Shown: in pieces, positions 63,061 through 64,000 of the stretch
How the letters are laid out: the number at the start of each line of letters is the position of its first letter
How positions within the stretch are numbered: position 1 is the first letter of the stretch
Assembly: GCA_020152595.1 (NCBI GenBank)
Contig: JAIGNY010002171.1
Coordinates: 1,732,501-1,796,500 of the forward strand
Direction of reading: 5' to 3'
Length of the DNA: 64,000 nucleotides
Source: Chiridota heheva
Taxonomy: Eukaryota; Echinodermata; Holothuroidea; Apodida; Chiridotidae
Position numbers and translations under genes: made by a program
Notes under the pieces: generated by a model
The model's database searches: none
What the model was told of the DNA's origin: nothing
What the model saw: only the letters and a program-made list of their open reading frames with translations

Positions 63061-64000
63061 GGCCCAATACTTAGATTACAATCGCCGAAACAGTTTTCCT
63101 AACGAACGATTAATAACATTAGTCGAATCCGTATTTTCGTGCGTGAACGCCAATTGGCGCGCTTACTGGCATGATTGACCTTGGTTAAAAAAAAAATCGT
63201 GCAAAGTTCAAGTTGGGCGGGAGCTTTGTTTACTTGCGAAACAACAAACTTTCAGTTAAAATCAAAACCAACTGTGTGGATTACCCCCCACTACTAATAT
63301 GCGTTGAAATTATTGACTAGATTCAAGCGTTTTGTGCAAAATCAATGACCAATTGGTCAAACATGAAACAACCCATTTTACATTGATTTACCGATAAGCA
63401 ATCGGGCACAATATGCATAGTTTGCGTACGTAACGTTACAGTTTTTCCGCAGTGAATGCCGATCCATTTGCCAGCGCATGTAATGTTCCCAGATGGTAAA
63501 GAACTTCTGGATTAGGTCTATACAACAACAAAACATACATTTTACATAACGTTTACGAGTACGGACGTGTGTATACACTACACACTGACTTATTCCAGTG
63601 CGTTCGTGCGTCCAAGCTTATGAAGGTAATACGCGCGCGTATTGTCGTTGTTTACAATTTTTTCTGCAGCTGATTGGTTGCTGAGTAAAAGTAAATTTTC
63701 TCCAGCATTTGATTGGTTAAACTACTCTGACTTTCACGTTTGGCTAAACTCGGTTTGAAAAGGTATATAGTACACACTTGTACATCATGACGTCAAACTA
63801 AACATGTACGTACGCTGCGAAATTTAGGTTAGGCTTGTCTGCAGAATATTTGTTAAAATTGGTGTCAGGGAAAGGTAAAAAACTGCCTCGTTACCTTTTT
63901 TTTGCACTATATGAGGTGCCATATATTGATGTATAGTAATCCACCTCAATAATTCTGATACGGAATCATTTTCTGAGAAAAAAAACGTGAAAATACATGA
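63061..64000. promoter_or_regulatory. Candidate promoter region (CCAAT, CRE and E2F-like words)
   Basis: CpG density rises. GATTGG (inverted CCAAT) occurs at about 63671 and 63712, 41 bp apart, inside the near-duplicated words GCTGATTGGTTGCTGAG and TTTGATTGGTTAAAC. TTGGCGCGCTTAC (E2F-like) lies near 63154, ATGACGTCAAAC (CRE-like) at about 63787, and AGGTATATAG (TATA-like) at about 63760. A gene to the right of the window would fit, but no first exon is recognised inside it. Confidence 0.3.

Overview
The window is animal nuclear DNA, most likely from a marine invertebrate. It is AT-rich, has spliceosomal introns with GT..AG borders, carries five or more kinds of non-LTR retrotransposon (L2-like, L1/Tx1-like, RTE-like, CR1-like and an RNase H-bearing LINE), tRNA-derived SINEs, and very long (TA)n tracts. 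An echinoderm or other non-vertebrate deuterostome fits the repeat style, but I cannot prove the species.

One complete host gene can be assembled. It is a minus-strand, five-exon gene from 50720 down to 11126 for a 269-residue RWD-domain protein, most like RWDD3/RSUME. The exons are 50639-50720, 47280-47591, 44545-44705, 34443-34564 and 11126-11258. All splice sites are canonical and all phases agree. Almost everything between 11 and 50.6 kb is therefore intron, and most recognisable elements there are intronic insertions.

Layout. 1-11 kb (downstream of the gene): LINE remnants, an L2-like LINE (1.37-4.74 kb), a 24-bp minisatellite split by an L2 3' end (6.5-8.1 kb), a SINE (8.6 kb), a 12-bp minisatellite and a TIR element (10.2-10.8 kb). 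11.3-34.4 kb (intron 4): (TA)n, a twin-primed L1/Tx1-like insertion with target-site duplications, a 49-bp minisatellite, an RTE-like element with 12-bp duplications, a large inverted repeat, a 32-bp perfect tandem array, a second (TA)n, the unusual 5.9-kb element at 23688-29568, and a third long (TA)n. 34.6-44.5 kb (intron 3): mostly featureless AT-rich DNA plus an RNase H LINE fragment. 44.7-50.6 kb (introns 2 and 1): a CCATCCCACC-type repeat containing a LINE fragment, another (TA)n, and a SINE. 51-64 kb (upstream): a second, inverted SINE, a decayed RT, an AT-rich repeat, a nearly intact L2-like LINE (57.7-61.0 kb), and CpG-retaining candidate promoters.

The most unusual object is 23688-29568. 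It is bounded by perfect 44-bp inverted repeats, is more GC-rich than the window, has no credible protein, and is built almost entirely of RNA-like hairpins in several tandem families. In one family a stem base pair changes on both sides (C-G to T-A). In another, four hairpins share almost the same loop while their flanks differ. I read it as an undescribed structured, non-coding (possibly non-autonomous) mobile element within intron 4. That is inference from sequence only, and an assembly artefact at the (TA)n borders must be excluded.
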